A stretch of 64,000 bases of DNA from Actinomycetales bacterium (GCA_016710385.1 JADJVX010000026.1:248001-312000), one strand, 5' to 3'. Positions 15,948 through 26,416 are shown, numbered from the stretch's first letter. Made by a program: numbers and translations. The notes: generated from the sequence alone by a model not told the origin.

Positions 15948-18900
15948 ATGTCGTTGTGGAACGAACTGCCCGAACCCGTCCGGTCGACCGGTGCGCTCGA
16001 CGGGTTGCGCCCGCTGTTGGAGGGCCTGGATGGCTCCGGCCCGGTCGAGACCTCCGACGCGGACGGCACCTGGTCGACCTACACGGCCACCGAGGACCTC
16101 ACCGGTCCCCTCGCCCTGGACCCGCGCACCGGCGCCTTCAGCACCGGCGGGGCCGGCGGGGCCGGCGGGTCGGGCGGCGGCTCGGGCACGCCGTTCGAGT
16201 TCGCCGATCCGCACGTCGTGGTCACGCTTTCGTTCCATCTCACCGGCCCCGGCGGCTCCCGCGACGGCGGCTGGAAGGTCGAGCTCACCACCCCATCGCT
16301 GCGGATCAGGATGCCGTTCCTGCGCGGTGCCATGCTCGACACCTTCGGTCACCTGCGCGCTGATGCCGCCAAACCGACGGTCGCGTTCACCCTGCCGGCC
16401 GTCAAGGTCGCGGTAGTCCAGCTCGCCGGCGCGGCCGTCTCGGTCGACCTCAGGTCGGCCACGATCGGCCCCGGTGCGGCCGACCAGATCTACGAGTTCA
16501 TCGAGATGGACCCGCCGTATGCGTTGATCGGTCCGTCCGACACGGTCGGCTTCGCCTTCCAGACCGCGGTGCTCGACCTGTCCGGCACGGCCGGACCGAG
16601 CGGGGTCCCGGCATCGGCCCGGGCCATGCCCAGCGACTGGCAGGGCTTCTTCCTGCCCGACGCCCGGCTCTTCGTCGCCCCCGAGGGGCTGGAGGGCCTG
16701 TCGGTCATGGCCGGAGTGCGCAACCTGTGGATCGGCATCGGCGCCCACGAGGGTGTCACCGGCCTCTTCGAGGCCGAGGTCGTCAACCGCGGCCACGCCC
16801 CGACGATCGTCGTGCGATTCGTCACCGACACCGGCGCGCAGATCGCCTACACCGGCGACTCCGCCCAGGTGCCCGAGCACACGACGGTGTATGCCGAGTC
16901 CTCCGGCGGTCTGGGCGGTTACGACATCTCGATCGTCGTCGACGGCACGACCACTGCCAGCGACCGGGTCTCGCTGACGACCCCGGCCACCGGCACGGTG
17001 TCGGTCGAGGTGCGCCTGCATCCGGTCGGCCAGAGCACCGTCGTCACCTCCCGCACCCTCACGGTGAGCCGCAGCACCGCGGGCATCGGCGCAGGCGGTG
17101 GGACCGGCACGGGCGCCCCGGTGACCCTGCGCACGACGTCGCACGAGACGGCATACCTCGTGCTTGTCTCGCAGAGCACCACCGACGCGACCGTGCGGCT
17201 GTCCTCGGGAGCCGCGGCGACGTGGACCTGGCCGGGCGGCAGCGCGTCGGGCCCGACCGCGACCGTCCCGGTCGCCACCGGCACACCCGTCACCGTGAGT
17301 GCGACGACGACCGCCGCCGCGCAGCAGACCCTCGACTGCTACTTCCTCTTCGACCACCCCAAGGCCGACGAGGGCAGCCCGTATGCCGTCAACCCGGCGA
17401 ACACGCACACGGCGCCGGCCGCGACCCGCACCCGGCCGTCGGCGTCGGCACTGTTCATCCCGGACGCGCGGGCTCGGCGGGCCGTCATCGGCGCGGGCAC
17501 CCGACTCACGGTGAGCGGGTATGCCTCCTATGAGGGCGACCCGAGCGCGGCGCAGGAGGCGCGCAACCTGGCCCTGAGCGAGCGGCGGCGACAAGCGATG
17601 CTCGATGCCCTCGCGGCGGCGGGCTACACCAACCTCGTGGCCGGCGAAGCCCAGGGCACCGCGCGAGCCCGGGCCGGGACGTCGATCGACGGCACCCCCG
17701 CGCCCGCGCCCGGCGCGAGCGCGTGGTGGCGGGCCCGGGCGGTGAGTGACACCCCGGCGGCGCCGATCACCGTGACTGGGGAACTCACCCGGCCGGCCCT
17801 GCCCGACCGGATCGACCGCGACCCGCGGCCCCCGCGCGCCAATCCCCCGGACTGTTTCCACAAGCTCGGCGTTCGGGTCGAACTGGTGCGCAGCACCTTC
17901 GTGCGCTGCGAGATCTACGGCGAGTTCGACATCGAGACCGCGGCCGAGAGCAACCTGCGCCGCAAGGGACAGACCCAACCGTTGCGGGCCGCGGGATCGC
18001 CGCGCAACCCCAACGACGGCATCTGCACCTTCCTGGTCCGGCTGCGCATCGCCGAAGACCAGGGCTCGTGGGAGGTCAGCGGCGAGTTCCGGGCCAAGGA
18101 GGGCGACCTCGACGGCCTGGCCGAGATGACCTCGGCCAACTCCAACGCCACCCCACTCAACATCCTCGGCGCCCTCGCGGTGCTGGCCCCGCTCACGGCC
18201 AGCGCGACGACCCTGTCACCGGCCGCCGGTGCGGTCGTCGCCCTCGGATCGGTCGCGCTCGGGGCGAGCGATCTGTTGCACACCAGCCGGCTCACGCTGC
18301 GCGGTGCCGAGGTCATCGTCAGCCAGGGCATCCTCGGCTCGGACGGGATCACGACCGTCGACCAGCGCGGCACCCAGGTCGTCGTCCTCGTCGACGTCGA
18401 GATCGCCTTCTCCTTCGACCTCACCCTCGTGCGGGTCGACCCCGCGCATCCGATCGTCACCCGCTACAAGGCCATCGGGGTGCGCTCCTCGTGGGAGACC
18501 GCGCCCGGCACCGGCAACTCGGTCGACTACATCCCCCTGCCGGTGTTCTTCCCCGAGCGGGGCTACAGCCTCGACATCCCCGCGGGGTCGCTCACCGCCG
18601 CCCCGCCTCTGGACAACATCCTGCGCATCCTCGGCGTGCGGGTCAGCCGGGACAACCCGACCTATCTCGAGGTCGAGGTGGGCCTGGGACTGGACCTGGG
18701 CGTCATCACCATCGAGACCGTGCGGGTGCGAGCGCGGGTCGACGGCCCGCCGCTGGACCTGCAGCTCACCAAGTTCGGTGCGAGCGTCGACATCCCCAAC
18801 GTCCTCACCGGGCGGGGCTACGTCTCGATCGAGCCGACCGGCTTCTCCGGGTCCTTCGACCTGCAGGTCATCCCGCTCAAGTTGCGCGCCACCGCAAGCC

Positions 18901-21900
18901 TCGCGGTGCGCCAGTCGGGCGGCGTCACCGGCGTGCTGCTGGGCATCGAGGTCGAGTTCCCCGTGCCCTTGGTGCTGGGCTCCTCCGGGCTGGGCATGTT
19001 CGGCGTGCTCGCCGGGGTCGGCATCAACCACGGCCGGATCGAGGACGCCACCCAGACCGTGCCCGCCCTCGCCTGGCTGCAGCAACAGTTCGCCCGCCCG
19101 GGCGGGGTCATGGACCCGCAGGGCTGGGGCCTCATGCCGGGCCACTATGCCTTCGCTGCCGGTGTGCTGCTCGGCACCCTCGAGGGCGGCTATGTCGTGC
19201 ACCTCAAGGGCATCGTCGTCATCGAGGTGCCCGGCCCTCGCCTGCTGTTCGTCATGAAGGCCGACGTCATCAAGGCCCCGCCGGTGCTCAAGTCCAACCA
19301 GTCGGCCACCTTCCTGGCCGTCCTCGACCTGGACTTCGGCCGGGGGACGATCACGATCGGGATCGTCGCGGCATACGAGATCGAGAAGATCCTCAAGATC
19401 CGGGTGCCGGTGACGGCCTTCTTCGACACCAACCACGTCGAGAAGTGGTTCGTCGACCTCGGGTCCTACACCGACCGGGTGACCGTCGAGGTGCTCGACG
19501 TCATCTCCGGCTCCGGCTACCTGATGATCCACGGCGACGGCACGTCGATCGCCATCCCCGGCCTGCCCGCCCCGGGCAACGGCATGGCAATCGCCACCGG
19601 CTTCCACATCAGCGCCGTGCTCATGGGCAGCAAGTCGGTCGGGCTCTACCTCGAGGTCGCCGCCGGGTTCGATGCGCTCATCGCCTTCGATCCGTTCTTC
19701 GTCGCGGGGAAGATCTATGCCCGGGGTGAGCTGCGGCTGTTCATCATCAGCATCAGCGCGAGCGCCGAGCTGACCGTCATCGTCGGCAAGCGGGTCGAGA
19801 ACGGCGTCGTCAAGGACCAGCCCTATGTCCACGGCGAGGTGTGCGGCTCGATCGACCTGTTCTTCTTCGAGATCAAAGGCTGCGTCTCGCTCACCATCGG
19901 CAGCGAACCCACCGACAACCCCACCGCCAAGCCGCTGGTCGCCGGAGTCAGCCTCGTCTCGCGCAGCCCCGCCCTGGTCGAGGGCAGCGCGGTCGACCGG
20001 GCCGTCGACGGCACCCTCGGCGACGCCCACGACCTGGCCAAACCCCTCCCGGCCGGTCAAGGCCTGCTCGTGGTCCCCTTGGACGCCATCCCGGTCATCT
20101 CCTTCGACGCCGTCCCGACCGGCATACCGAACACCGTCATGGGCGGCACCCCGCTCGGTCACAGCGGCGCCGAGGCCAACCCCTGGCAGAAGATCGGCGA
20201 CCGGTGGTGGCGCTATGAGCTGCAGTCGGTCACCCTCACCGGAGGCCCGTTGCTGCCGGCCGACGGCTTGACCCCGAGCACCTGGTGGACCGGTCGCCCG
20301 CCGGGCACCCCGGTGCCACGCACCGCCCTCGCGCTGCTCAACTGGCTGCCCACGCCGTTCTCCCGCGCCGTCCCCTACGGCGAGGAACTCGTCCGCTCCA
20401 TCGACGAACGCTGGGGCACCGTCTGCCACCCGGCCGCCCCCGCGGCGCCGGTGCTGTGGACCTTCGACGGTCAACCCCCCGGCCCCAACCCCGCGGGCTG
20501 GAGCCTGGCCGGCATACCGTGGCCCGACCCGCCCGGAACCGTCCGCACCGCCCCGGTCGACGCCGACCTCGCGGTGAGCGAACCGTGGCGCACCCACGAT
20601 CCCGTCGCCGACCTGCTCCAGGGCACCGACCCGGCGATCGTCGTCTCCGACTACGTGCCGTGCACAACGACCACGACCCGCACGACGGTCAACCGGATGA
20701 CGATGTCGACGCTGGCCCGGGAGGTCAGCGGCACGAGCAATGCGCGGCTCCCGCAGGGAGCCGAGGGCCAAGCCGAGCTCATGGCGCACCTGGCCGCCGG
20801 TATGCCGTTGGGAGACTTCGCGGCGGAGCGCGCCACCCGAGCGTGGGACGCCGGCACCGCACCGGATCACACGCCCTGCCTGGGCGCGATCCTGCGCTCC
20901 CCGCTGCTGGACGCCGACCGGCCGGCACCGTTCGGCACCCCCGAGGACCAGAAGTACGTCGAAAAGGTCTGGAACACCAAGGGATTCAAGCCGGACCCGC
21001 TGCGTGACGCGGTGCGTTTCGAGACCTCCGACGCGCCCCGTGAGCTCGCCGTGCTCCTGCTGATCCCCCGCAGCGGTCTCGAACTCGGTCTGTGGGTGCG
21101 GCTGGAGAAGGCCGACGGCGGCCTCATCCGTGAGCAACAGGTCACCGCTGCCGACATCGTCGGCGCCGGCAACCCGCTCCCCGCGGCGCTGACCGACCCC
21201 ACCGGCCCGTGGTTCGACCCGCTGTCGCGGGCCACGCGGATGGCAGCGCGGGTCGTCTCCTCGACACCCGGGGTCGGCTACCTCGCGGTCTACGTCACGC
21301 TGCGCGACCTGCCGGCTGACCCCGCCGACCTCGCCGTCGTTGTCGGGTGGCGCACGCCCGTGCAGGGCAAGGAGCGGGAGATCCCGCCGTTCTACGTGCT
21401 CGCCGTGACCGGCCTGCTCGCCTCCGAGGTCACTCGCCAGGACTACGACGAGACGGTCGTCTCAGAGAACCGCAACGCCCTGCAGACCGCCCTCGACCAA
21501 GACCCCGACGACCGGGCGCTGTTCTCCCCGGGTGTCACCTATCGCGTCGCGGCAACCTGGCGAGCGGCATGGCTCAAGCAGGACGCGCGCCCGGCGGCCT
21601 CCGCGGCTGCGAGCTGGCAGCCGGCCGTGACCCAGACCTTCGAATTCGCCACCGCCCCCGCCAGCGACTCCCCGAAGAACCTCACCCCGTGGCTGCTGGC
21701 CACCGCTCCCGGCATGGACGACGTCGGGGTCTTCTGCCGCGAACCGGTGCGCATCGTCTTCGCCACCCAGAAGGTCGCCGCGCTCTTCGCGGCATACGGG
21801 AAAGAACTGCGCGTCCTCGTGCGGTCGGCCTCGGGCACGCATCCCGAGCCCCCCGGCGGCGGCGCCCCCGGCGACCCGTTCACGGTGCCGCTCACCCCGA

Positions 21901-22733
21901 GCGCCTTCCTGGCCGCCGCCGCCATCGACGTGCAGACCCCGTGGGAGGAGGCCGTCCGGCAGGTGCTCGCCGACAACGCCGCGAGTATGCCGTGCATCGA
22001 CACCTCCGGGGAGCGCCACCACCAGGAGACGCTCACCCTGCCCTATGACTTCGAGCCGTTGACCGACTACCTCATCGACATCCACGCCGTCCCCGTCGGG
22101 TCGCCGGCGTCGGCCCGGGGACTGGTGCACCGGATCGGCTTCACCACCTCGCGGTTCGCCGACCTGGACGACTTCACGTCCTACCTCGCCCCCGCCACAG
22201 TGCGCCACCGGCTCATCCCCACCCCCGCCGGCCTCACCGCGCTGGGCGACCGGCCCACCGGCGACCAGGTCGACACGGCATACCAGGCTGCCGGACTGGC
22301 CGTCCCGCAGACCCCGCGTTTCCCCGCGGTCGAGGTGCTGTGGTCCGGCGAGACGGTGCCCCAGCCGGTTGCCGTCGTCATCGAGAGCAGCGAACCGCTG
22401 TGGCGCTCGCGGATCGTCCCCACCCTGGTGAGCGGACCGATCGACGCGGCCGATCCCACCCACCACTGGTGGGCCGGGCGACCGGACGAGTGGCTGGAGA
22501 TTCGGCCCAACACCACGCCGCTGTCGCCGACCGAGCCACGGGCGGCCATCACCCGCGTCGTGCGCTGCCCGGGCGACACCCGGGCGATCGCCTTCCTCGC
22601 ACCTGGGTCCCGCGGGCGCGAGGCGCGGCTGGACCTCGTGCTCCCGGCCGACGTGCTCGCCGGTCTGCCCGAACGAACCGAGGCCGCCGCCCGGGTCTCG
22701 TTGCAGCGCGCTCCCTGGGAGGTGGAGGACTGA
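15948..22733 (+). CDS. Giant 2261-aa protein of unknown function, OmpA-like segment and beta-rich core
   Basis: There is no signal peptide. Residues 1-65 are followed by a Gly-rich linker (about 67-82). About 90-480 is beta-rich. About 500-570 looks OmpA-C-like (LTVSGYASYEGDPSAAQEARNLALSERRRQAML), a fold that binds peptidoglycan when outside the cell. Roughly 760-1320 is a long run of alternating hydrophobic strands and Gly turns (for example GVLLGIEVEFPVPLVLGSSGLGMFGVLAGVG) that by eye resembles the DUF6603 type; this is a guess to be tested. The remainder is Pro-rich with beta modules. GGGAGA precedes the ATG by eight bases. The stop overlaps the next start (TGATG), so the two giants are made together. 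Base composition and octamer density match the surroundings, so it is probably long resident. Confidence 0.7.
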   Translation: MSLWNELPEPVRSTGALDGLRPLLEGLDGSGPVETSDADGTWSTYTATEDLTGPLALDPRTGAFSTGGAGGAGGSGGGSGTPFEFADPHVVVTLSFHLTGPGGSRDGGWKVELTTPSLRIRMPFLRGAMLDTFGHLRADAAKPTVAFTLPAVKVAVVQLAGAAVSVDLRSATIGPGAADQIYEFIEMDPPYALIGPSDTVGFAFQTAVLDLSGTAGPSGVPASARAMPSDWQGFFLPDARLFVAPEGLEGLSVMAGVRNLWIGIGAHEGVTGLFEAEVVNRGHAPTIVVRFVTDTGAQIAYTGDSAQVPEHTTVYAESSGGLGGYDISIVVDGTTTASDRVSLTTPATGTVSVEVRLHPVGQSTVVTSRTLTVSRSTAGIGAGGGTGTGAPVTLRTTSHETAYLVLVSQSTTDATVRLSSGAAATWTWPGGSASGPTATVPVATGTPVTVSATTTAAAQQTLDCYFLFDHPKADEGSPYAVNPANTHTAPAATRTRPSASALFIPDARARRAVIGAGTRLTVSGYASYEGDPSAAQEARNLALSERRRQAMLDALAAAGYTNLVAGEAQGTARARAGTSIDGTPAPAPGASAWWRARAVSDTPAAPITVTGELTRPALPDRIDRDPRPPRANPPDCFHKLGVRVELVRSTFVRCEIYGEFDIETAAESNLRRKGQTQPLRAAGSPRNPNDGICTFLVRLRIAEDQGSWEVSGEFRAKEGDLDGLAEMTSANSNATPLNILGALAVLAPLTASATTLSPAAGAVVALGSVALGASDLLHTSRLTLRGAEVIVSQGILGSDGITTVDQRGTQVVVLVDVEIAFSFDLTLVRVDPAHPIVTRYKAIGVRSSWETAPGTGNSVDYIPLPVFFPERGYSLDIPAGSLTAAPPLDNILRILGVRVSRDNPTYLEVEVGLGLDLGVITIETVRVRARVDGPPLDLQLTKFGASVDIPNVLTGRGYVSIEPTGFSGSFDLQVIPLKLRATASLAVRQSGGVTGVLLGIEVEFPVPLVLGSSGLGMFGVLAGVGINHGRIEDATQTVPALAWLQQQFARPGGVMDPQGWGLMPGHYAFAAGVLLGTLEGGYVVHLKGIVVIEVPGPRLLFVMKADVIKAPPVLKSNQSATFLAVLDLDFGRGTITIGIVAAYEIEKILKIRVPVTAFFDTNHVEKWFVDLGSYTDRVTVEVLDVISGSGYLMIHGDGTSIAIPGLPAPGNGMAIATGFHISAVLMGSKSVGLYLEVAAGFDALIAFDPFFVAGKIYARGELRLFIISISASAELTVIVGKRVENGVVKDQPYVHGEVCGSIDLFFFEIKGCVSLTIGSEPTDNPTAKPLVAGVSLVSRSPALVEGSAVDRAVDGTLGDAHDLAKPLPAGQGLLVVPLDAIPVISFDAVPTGIPNTVMGGTPLGHSGAEANPWQKIGDRWWRYELQSVTLTGGPLLPADGLTPSTWWTGRPPGTPVPRTALALLNWLPTPFSRAVPYGEELVRSIDERWGTVCHPAAPAAPVLWTFDGQPPGPNPAGWSLAGIPWPDPPGTVRTAPVDADLAVSEPWRTHDPVADLLQGTDPAIVVSDYVPCTTTTTRTTVNRMTMSTLAREVSGTSNARLPQGAEGQAELMAHLAAGMPLGDFAAERATRAWDAGTAPDHTPCLGAILRSPLLDADRPAPFGTPEDQKYVEKVWNTKGFKPDPLRDAVRFETSDAPRELAVLLLIPRSGLELGLWVRLEKADGGLIREQQVTAADIVGAGNPLPAALTDPTGPWFDPLSRATRMAARVVSSTPGVGYLAVYVTLRDLPADPADLAVVVGWRTPVQGKEREIPPFYVLAVTGLLASEVTRQDYDETVVSENRNALQTALDQDPDDRALFSPGVTYRVAATWRAAWLKQDARPAASAAASWQPAVTQTFEFATAPASDSPKNLTPWLLATAPGMDDVGVFCREPVRIVFATQKVAALFAAYGKELRVLVRSASGTHPEPPGGGAPGDPFTVPLTPSAFLAAAAIDVQTPWEEAVRQVLADNAASMPCIDTSGERHHQETLTLPYDFEPLTDYLIDIHAVPVGSPASARGLVHRIGFTTSRFADLDDFTSYLAPATVRHRLIPTPAGLTALGDRPTGDQVDTAYQAAGLAVPQTPRFPAVEVLWSGETVPQPVAVVIESSEPLWRSRIVPTLVSGPIDAADPTHHWWAGRPDEWLEIRPNTTPLSPTEPRAAITRVVRCPGDTRAIAFLAPGSRGREARLDLVLPADVLAGLPERTEAAARVSLQRAPWEVED

Positions 22734-25700
22734 TGGCCAGGATCGCCCAGCCCTTGTCGTTCCGTGCCGAGGCCACCCTGCTGCGGTGGGGCGTCATCGC
22801 CTCCCGGTCGGCCAAGGAAGCCGCCCGCACCCAGGGCGCGGCGCTCGCCACCGAATGGCTGCATCGGGTCGGCGAGCAGGTCAAGGCGCGGGAAGGCGAC
22901 GTCCACCTCACCTGGGCCTGCGCCAAGACCCTCGGTATGCCGCGCGGACCCTTCCAGGTCTGGCGTCGGGATCGTGGCGACACGCTCTGGCGCAACCCCA
23001 CCCACCTGAGCCGCTGGCCCGCCGCGGACGGCGGGCAGCTGCTGGCGTGGGGCCAGGAGGCGGCGGCCGTCCGAGTCACCTACCGGCCGCTCGACCCGGC
23101 GGCACCAAGCGGGTTGGTGGTCTACCGCACCGCCGCGGGCGTCGTCGACACGGTCGGGGCCGACATCGCAGCGGCCGGCAGCGGCGATCCGACGACCGTC
23201 GAGGTGCACACCAGCGGCGCGACCTTCGGGCGGCTGGTCAACGGCACCGACCCCGCCGTCACCATCGTCAGCCTCGCCGACTGCGTCAACGACCGCTCCT
23301 GGGAACTCCTGGAAATCGTCGGCCTGCCGCTGGAGCCCGGCTGGGGTTCGGGCTATGACGAGGGCCCCCAGGGGCCGGTGGTCAGTCCGATGCCTCCCAC
23401 CGACGCCGCCTTGGACCGGCTCCAACGCGGGATGCCGCCGATCGGGTGGGGTCCGGTCACCCAGACCGGCCGGCGCGCCCCGATCTGGGAGGACGCCGAC
23501 CCGGAGGCGGTCGTCAAGGAGATCCTCGCCGACCTGCTGCCCGAGATCGCTGCGCTCTATGACCCCGGTCTGCCCGAACGCCAGCAACACACGCTCGAGT
23601 TCGTCCGCAGCGTCGACCCGCCCACCCAGGACGGTCGCAGCGCTAGCGCCGACACGTCGGCGACGATCCGCCCGTGGTCGATGCTTGCGCTCCCCGCGCA
23701 GACCGACCCGGTGCTCAATCTCGCGCTCGGTTTCGGGGCCACGTACCGCATCGAGAGCGCCGACCGGCCGGAGCTGTCGATCGGCCGCAGCGATCTCATG
23801 GTGACGGCCCGCTACGAGCGGCCCGGGCTGCTCACCGGCCGCGGGCCGGTGGAGCTGGCGGCCTATGCGCCGTTCGCGATGCGGCACGACGCCGTGCCCC
23901 CGCCGACCTCCCTCACGGCGAGTCGCTCGGGCCTGGTCGCACCCCGGCCGGCCGACCAGCCATGGCGCGAGAGCATCACGGTGCGCTGGGACCGGCTCAC
24001 CTCGAGCGCCGCCCTCGGGCGGGTCGGTGCCGGCGCGCTGGCCCGGGTCGAGACCGCGGCACCGCTCACCGAGCCGGCGCTGGCCCTCAACCCGCCGCGG
24101 CACGGTCGCGGATACCGCCCGCTCACGCTCAGCCCGGATGGCCCGGCCACCAGCCCGGGCGCCGCGAAGGTCACCCTCGTCGACGCCGCAGCGGAGATCC
24201 CGATCGGCAGTGGCGGACGCTCGGTCGAGTATGCCGTGTCGGTCGTCGACATCCACGGCGTGTGGTCGCCCTGGCGCGATGTCGCGTATGCCGGGAACGA
24301 ACCCGCGCCGATGCCGCCCCGACTGCTCTCGGCGAAGCTCGACTCGCGCTATGAGGGCAGCCCCTCCTGCCCGGCCGAGCTCGTCCTGGAAGCCGCCCTC
24401 GACTGGACCGAACGCATCCCCACCCATCTCGACCTGGTGGCGATCTTCTACCCGATGGCGACGCCGAGCTCGGCTCCCCCGGCCGGCCTCGACCCCGGCG
24501 CACCGACCCCGGCCGGTTGTTTCCGCCGCGACCTCGGCCTGACCTTCGCCGGCGACGTCCCGAGCGGCTCGGGCTGCACGGTCGTCTGCCTCACCCCGGA
24601 CGGCGACGCGGTGATGGCACCCGGGCCCGGTCAGGGTGACGGTGGCCGCCGCTATCGGCTCACCGCGCCGGTGCCCACCCTCGACTTCGCGACGACCCAG
24701 CGCTGGGGGGCGCAGATCTGGCTGCGCAGCCGGCTGCGCGTGGGAGCCAGCCCCACGGCATACGTGCCCGATCCGGCCCACCCCGCGCGGGTCGTCGCGG
24801 CGAGCCCGGTGCCGGTGCAGCCGCTGCCGCCGCCCGCGCCGCCCGGCGTGCCGCTCGGGAGCACTCCCGACGCGCAGGGCTGCTCGCACGTGCGGGTGCG
24901 CTGGTCGCTGCCCGCCGGCGGCGCCGGGGTGCGCACCTGCGTCGTGTGGGAGGTCGCCGAGACGGCCCTGCGGCAGCGCGCCGGGCTGGGCAAGCCCGCC
25001 GAGACCGATTCGCCCGGCGTGCGCCTGGCCGCGCTCTGGGCGGCCTACGACGCGATGTCCCCGGTGGCGCAGCGGGCGGCCTTCCGACGGATCCTCGAGC
25101 TGCCCGGCACGGCCCGCGACGCCGACATCACCCTGCCCAAGGGGTCGACCGACATCCACCTGTTCACCGTGACCACCCAGTCGATGACCGGGATCGAGTC
25201 GCCCTGGCCGGGACCGGCCGGCAGCGGCCATATCCACCTGCAGGCCGCGATGGCCCCGCGGTTGCGCCGCCCGGCACCGCCACTGGTGCGTCCCGAGATC
25301 GGGGCCGGGGGCGCGACGACGCTGCGCCTGTATGCCGCGAGCTCGGTGCCGGTCGCACGGTTCCTCGTCTTCGCCAGCCGGTCGGAGGCAGCCGCCCGCG
25401 ACCGGGAGAGCATGGGCCCAGCGGTGCTCACCATTCCGGTGACGGCCACCCCCGTCGCCAGCGACCCGGTGACGAATACGCCTATCTACGAGGCGAATTC
25501 GACGCTCACCCTGACCCCCTCGTGGGAACCGTGGCTGCTGCGCGCGGTCGCCGAACCGGTCGACACCGTGCCGGTGCAGGCCGTCCGAGGCGTGCCCTCG
25601 CCGGCCAGTGACATCGTCTCGGTGACCATCCCGCCGACCACGCCCCCCGACCTCGAGCCGCTCACCGCGGTGCGCTGGAGCACCGATCACCGCAGTGTGC

Positions 25701-26416
25701 TCGTCCGCACCTCCACCAGTGCGCCGGTGCGCACCCTGGCCGGCGGCGTCGGGCCGCACACGATCGCGGCCCGGGTCACCGGCATCGGCGGCCCCGGGGT
25801 GGTGACCGTCGTGCCGCTGGCCGGCCTGGCCTCACTCCCGCAGGTCGACCTCACGGTCGCCCCGGCTGGACCCGCCACGCCGTCCGGGACGACTGCGGTG
25901 CTGGAGCGCGGCACCCGCGCCGTCGGCCGCACTCCGCTGGCCGTGTGGTTCCGGCTGCCCGCGGCGGCCGACCCGGCCGAGGTCACCCTCACCCTGGTCG
26001 ATCCCTCCGGACGCAGCACCGACCAGACCCTCACCGTGCCCCCGTATGTCGCCCCACCGGCATACACCATCACCATCCCGCGCTGGACCGTGCGCCCGAC
26101 CGGGGTCGTGGTCTCGATCTTCACCGACGCGCCGCGGACCCTCGCGGACGGGTTCTCGTTGCGGGTGCGAGCCACGAGTCGCGGCCTGCTGGGGCGGCCG
26201 GTGACGATCACCCGCACCGTGCCACTGGCCAAGATCGTCAGGGGGCGGCTCTACTTCGCCACCGACGGCAAGATCCATATCGTGCGGCTCGCCAAGGTCG
26301 TCCCTGCCGGAGGGCCGCAGTATGCCGCGTGGGTGCCCCTCACCGGGCGCTTCACGGTGACGGCGAGCCTGCTCGGCGCGGACGGGGCCGAGGTATCGGC
26401 GAGCCACCGGTTCTGA
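22733..26416 (+). CDS. Giant 1227-aa beta-rich protein of unknown function, partner of the 2261-aa protein
   Basis: No signal peptide or membrane helix. Residues 1-250 include a conserved-looking opening (RIAQPLSFRAEATLLRWGVI, then WLHRVGEQVKAREGDVHLTWACAKTLGMPRGPFQVWRR). After that come several fibronectin-III-like modules. Each carries a pattern such as PPPTSLTASRSGLVA-RESITVRWDRL or GCSHVRVRWSLPAGGAGVRTCVVWEVAETAL, with VEYAVSVVDIHGVWSPW in between. The N-terminal part may serve as the attachment region and the repeats as a scaffold. It starts inside the stop codon of the preceding gene, which argues for a joint complex. I do not recognise a catalytic motif. An in-frame open stretch upstream of 22733 lies inside the first gene and is not used. 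Confidence 0.7.
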   Translation: MARIAQPLSFRAEATLLRWGVIASRSAKEAARTQGAALATEWLHRVGEQVKAREGDVHLTWACAKTLGMPRGPFQVWRRDRGDTLWRNPTHLSRWPAADGGQLLAWGQEAAAVRVTYRPLDPAAPSGLVVYRTAAGVVDTVGADIAAAGSGDPTTVEVHTSGATFGRLVNGTDPAVTIVSLADCVNDRSWELLEIVGLPLEPGWGSGYDEGPQGPVVSPMPPTDAALDRLQRGMPPIGWGPVTQTGRRAPIWEDADPEAVVKEILADLLPEIAALYDPGLPERQQHTLEFVRSVDPPTQDGRSASADTSATIRPWSMLALPAQTDPVLNLALGFGATYRIESADRPELSIGRSDLMVTARYERPGLLTGRGPVELAAYAPFAMRHDAVPPPTSLTASRSGLVAPRPADQPWRESITVRWDRLTSSAALGRVGAGALARVETAAPLTEPALALNPPRHGRGYRPLTLSPDGPATSPGAAKVTLVDAAAEIPIGSGGRSVEYAVSVVDIHGVWSPWRDVAYAGNEPAPMPPRLLSAKLDSRYEGSPSCPAELVLEAALDWTERIPTHLDLVAIFYPMATPSSAPPAGLDPGAPTPAGCFRRDLGLTFAGDVPSGSGCTVVCLTPDGDAVMAPGPGQGDGGRRYRLTAPVPTLDFATTQRWGAQIWLRSRLRVGASPTAYVPDPAHPARVVAASPVPVQPLPPPAPPGVPLGSTPDAQGCSHVRVRWSLPAGGAGVRTCVVWEVAETALRQRAGLGKPAETDSPGVRLAALWAAYDAMSPVAQRAAFRRILELPGTARDADITLPKGSTDIHLFTVTTQSMTGIESPWPGPAGSGHIHLQAAMAPRLRRPAPPLVRPEIGAGGATTLRLYAASSVPVARFLVFASRSEAAARDRESMGPAVLTIPVTATPVASDPVTNTPIYEANSTLTLTPSWEPWLLRAVAEPVDTVPVQAVRGVPSPASDIVSVTIPPTTPPDLEPLTAVRWSTDHRSVLVRTSTSAPVRTLAGGVGPHTIAARVTGIGGPGVVTVVPLAGLASLPQVDLTVAPAGPATPSGTTAVLERGTRAVGRTPLAVWFRLPAAADPAEVTLTLVDPSGRSTDQTLTVPPYVAPPAYTITIPRWTVRPTGVVVSIFTDAPRTLADGFSLRVRATSRGLLGRPVTITRTVPLAKIVRGRLYFATDGKIHIVRLAKVVPAGGPQYAAWVPLTGRFTVTASLLGADGAEVSASHRF

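Noticed and set aside
18216..21137. Long antisense open frame (about 970 codons) opposite the 2261-aa gene
   Set aside because: Composition is Gly/Arg/Asp/His-rich without domains, no Shine-Dalgarno sequence or promoter, and it mirrors codon positions of the sense gene, as expected in GC-rich DNA.
22181..25759. Antisense open frame of about 1190 codons opposite the giant pair
   Set aside because: Crosses the border of two coupled genes and has shadow composition only.
15948..26416. Non-ribosomal peptide or polyketide synthase as explanation for the giant genes
   Set aside because: No adenylation, condensation, ketosynthase or carrier-protein motifs; the content is beta-rich and low in such signatures.
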